Below the pieces are notes generated by a model, which had not been told where the DNA came from, did not search any database, and saw only the letters and a list, made by a program, of their open reading frames with translations. A stretch of 6,061 bases of DNA. Source: an uncultured Clostridia bacterium (GTDB taxonomy: Bacteria > Bacillota > Clostridia > Christensenellales > UBA1242). The stretch spans positions 1 to 6,061 of the forward strand of contig CALVZT010000049.1 in NCBI GenBank assembly GCA_944372595.1, in the 5' to 3' direction. This document shows, one piece after another, positions 4,977 through 6,061 of the stretch (positions within the stretch are counted from its first letter, which is position 1; the number at the start of each line of letters is the position of its first letter). The translations under genes were made by a program, and so were the position numbers.

Positions 4977-6061
4977 TTAAATTCTACTTCTTCGCTTGAA
5001 AACAATAAATCTTATTAAGAATACACCTCCAACAATCGCCCCAGCGCCCAAAACACTTAATACGATTATTAATGTATAGTTAGGTGGTTCTTGAACGGTT
5101 AGAGTAAATTCTTTAATCTCTGATACGTTATTGAATTGTCCAGTATAAGATATATATATTTTGTATTCGCCAGGCTTATTTGTATCAAGTTCGGGATTAA
5201 AATCAATATTTAAATTTGTTAACTTATCAAAGTTATCTTGATAAATTTTATCGTTATCAACAATTTGATAAATTATATCATAGACGTTAAATTCTTCGCC
5301 CTTTTTTATTTCAAAATTTTCTCTTACAAGTTCAATTCGCGGACTTTCAATTGGCAAAATATTAATGCTAATTGTTTTTTCTGCTTTGTTATTAGATTTA
5401 TCTACAAAAGTATAATGTATATTGTAAGTGCCGGCAACTTCTGGATTAACACTGCCTGATATAGTTGGAGTGATAGCACCATCAACTTCATCAATTGCAG
5501 TTACAAAATTGTTTAATTTAATATCTTCGGCGCTAATTTGCCCTTGATAATATTGGCTTATAAACTGATTAACAGTTACAACTGGCGCAACATTATCTAT
5601 TATAGTTACCGTACAAGTATAGGCATTATCAACACTTTTATTATCGCCGATATTGTATGGTAAAAATTTAAATGTCAATACCCCAACAAAATTTGCATTA
5701 TCTGTAACAAGAGTAAATACATTATCGCTATTATTACTACTTATAGCCCCAACACGATTTCCTTTGTCGTCTCTTATAACATAAGTTTCTTCCCATTTAC
5801 CAGACGCGTTTTTGGAATAGAATTGTATATATACACTATCTCCGTCTTCGTCAACTATATCAACAAAAGACAATACTTTGTCGTCTTTGTAAGAAAATTC
5901 AAACGTCTTATCTTCACTAGTTGGTTTTGTTTCTTCTACTGTAAATACAATATTTTGACTAGTCGATAATAACTTTGTATCCATCAAAGTGTAAGTAACT
6001 ACTGTCTCGCCCGCATTTACAAAACGATAATTAGTTTCTGTACATAATATGCCATTTACTT
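4977..6061 (-). CDS. Ig-like-repeat surface protein with C-terminal membrane anchor (N-terminus beyond the window)
   Basis: The frame is open from the TAA at 4977-4979 to the right edge (360 residues visible), with no stop upstream of the TTG/ATG codons near 5982-5987. Those are internal: the residues before them (for example NAGETVVTYT) continue a beta-strand domain, and no ribosome binding site precedes them. In visible numbering, an Ig-like domain at about 157-235 holds DEVDGAIT (190-197) and NPEVAGTYNIHYTFVDKSNN (205-224), the pattern of DUF5011/HYR-type bacterial surface Ig domains. A second, more divergent domain follows (about 238-323, with NKPGEYKIYISYTG). A transmembrane helix at about 328-353 and the basic tail KRRSRI end the protein. 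There is no LPXTG sorting signal, so it is probably held in the membrane with its repeats outside. The ligand is unknown; adhesion or an envelope structural role is inference. Confidence 0.85.
   Translation of the reverse strand, partial: VNGILCTETNYRFVNAGETVVTYTLMDTKLLSTSQNIVFTVEETKPTSEDKTFEFSYKDDKVLSFVDIVDEDGDSVYIQFYSKNASGKWEETYVIRDDKGNRVGAISSNNSDNVFTLVTDNANFVGVLTFKFLPYNIGDNKSVDNAYTCTVTIIDNVAPVVTVNQFISQYYQGQISAEDIKLNNFVTAIDEVDGAITPTISGSVNPEVAGTYNIHYTFVDKSNNKAEKTISINILPIESPRIELVRENFEIKKGEEFNVYDIIYQIVDNDKIYQDNFDKLTNLNIDFNPELDTNKPGEYKIYISYTGQFNNVSEIKEFTLTVQEPPNYTLIIVLSVLGAGAIVGGVFLIRFIVFKRRSRI

Overview
The window is AT-rich chromosomal DNA from what looks like an endospore-forming, low-GC Firmicute, most likely in Clostridia. 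The main reason is a full-length SpoIIE, which is found only in endospore formers. QueH, a VanW-domain cell-wall protein and an Ig-like surface protein also fit. I cannot name a genus.

Layout, left to right: (i) the 3' end of a plus-strand membrane-protein gene (1-132); (ii) a compact hairpin with T-runs on both sides, serving as a shared terminator for two convergent genes (about 150-171); (iii) spoIIE on the minus strand (170-2491, or to 2503 with a poorer start); (iv) queH on the minus strand (2555-3169), about 60 bp upstream of spoIIE; (v) a gene-free stretch of about 250 bp (3170-3422) with a cluster of DnaA-box-like 9-mers around a very AT-rich core, plus the terminator of the next gene; (vi) a VanW-domain gene on the minus strand (3423-4898) with its own terminator and a possible sporulation (sigma-E-like) promoter; (vii) a terminator (4948-4970); (viii) the 3' part of a minus-strand gene for a membrane-anchored Ig-like surface protein that runs off the right edge (4977-6061).

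The four minus-strand genes do not form one operon. Factor-independent terminators follow the Ig-like gene, the VanW gene and spoIIE. Only queH and spoIIE have no terminator between them, so some read-through is likely. A perfect 7-bp Spo0A box inside the last codons of queH suggests that spoIIE also has its own sporulation-controlled promoter. SpoIIE is the phosphatase that activates sigma-F in the forespore. The VanW protein probably works on peptidoglycan outside the membrane. QueH is a tRNA-modification (queuosine) enzyme whose link to its neighbours may be only positional.

I found no wholly new system. The most interesting items are regulatory: the DnaA-box cluster far from any visible dnaA, the 0A box placed upstream of spoIIE, the inverted repeat touching the spoIIE ribosome binding site, and the sigma-E-like promoter overlapping the terminator upstream of the VanW gene. 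All are read by eye and none has been tested by search or experiment.
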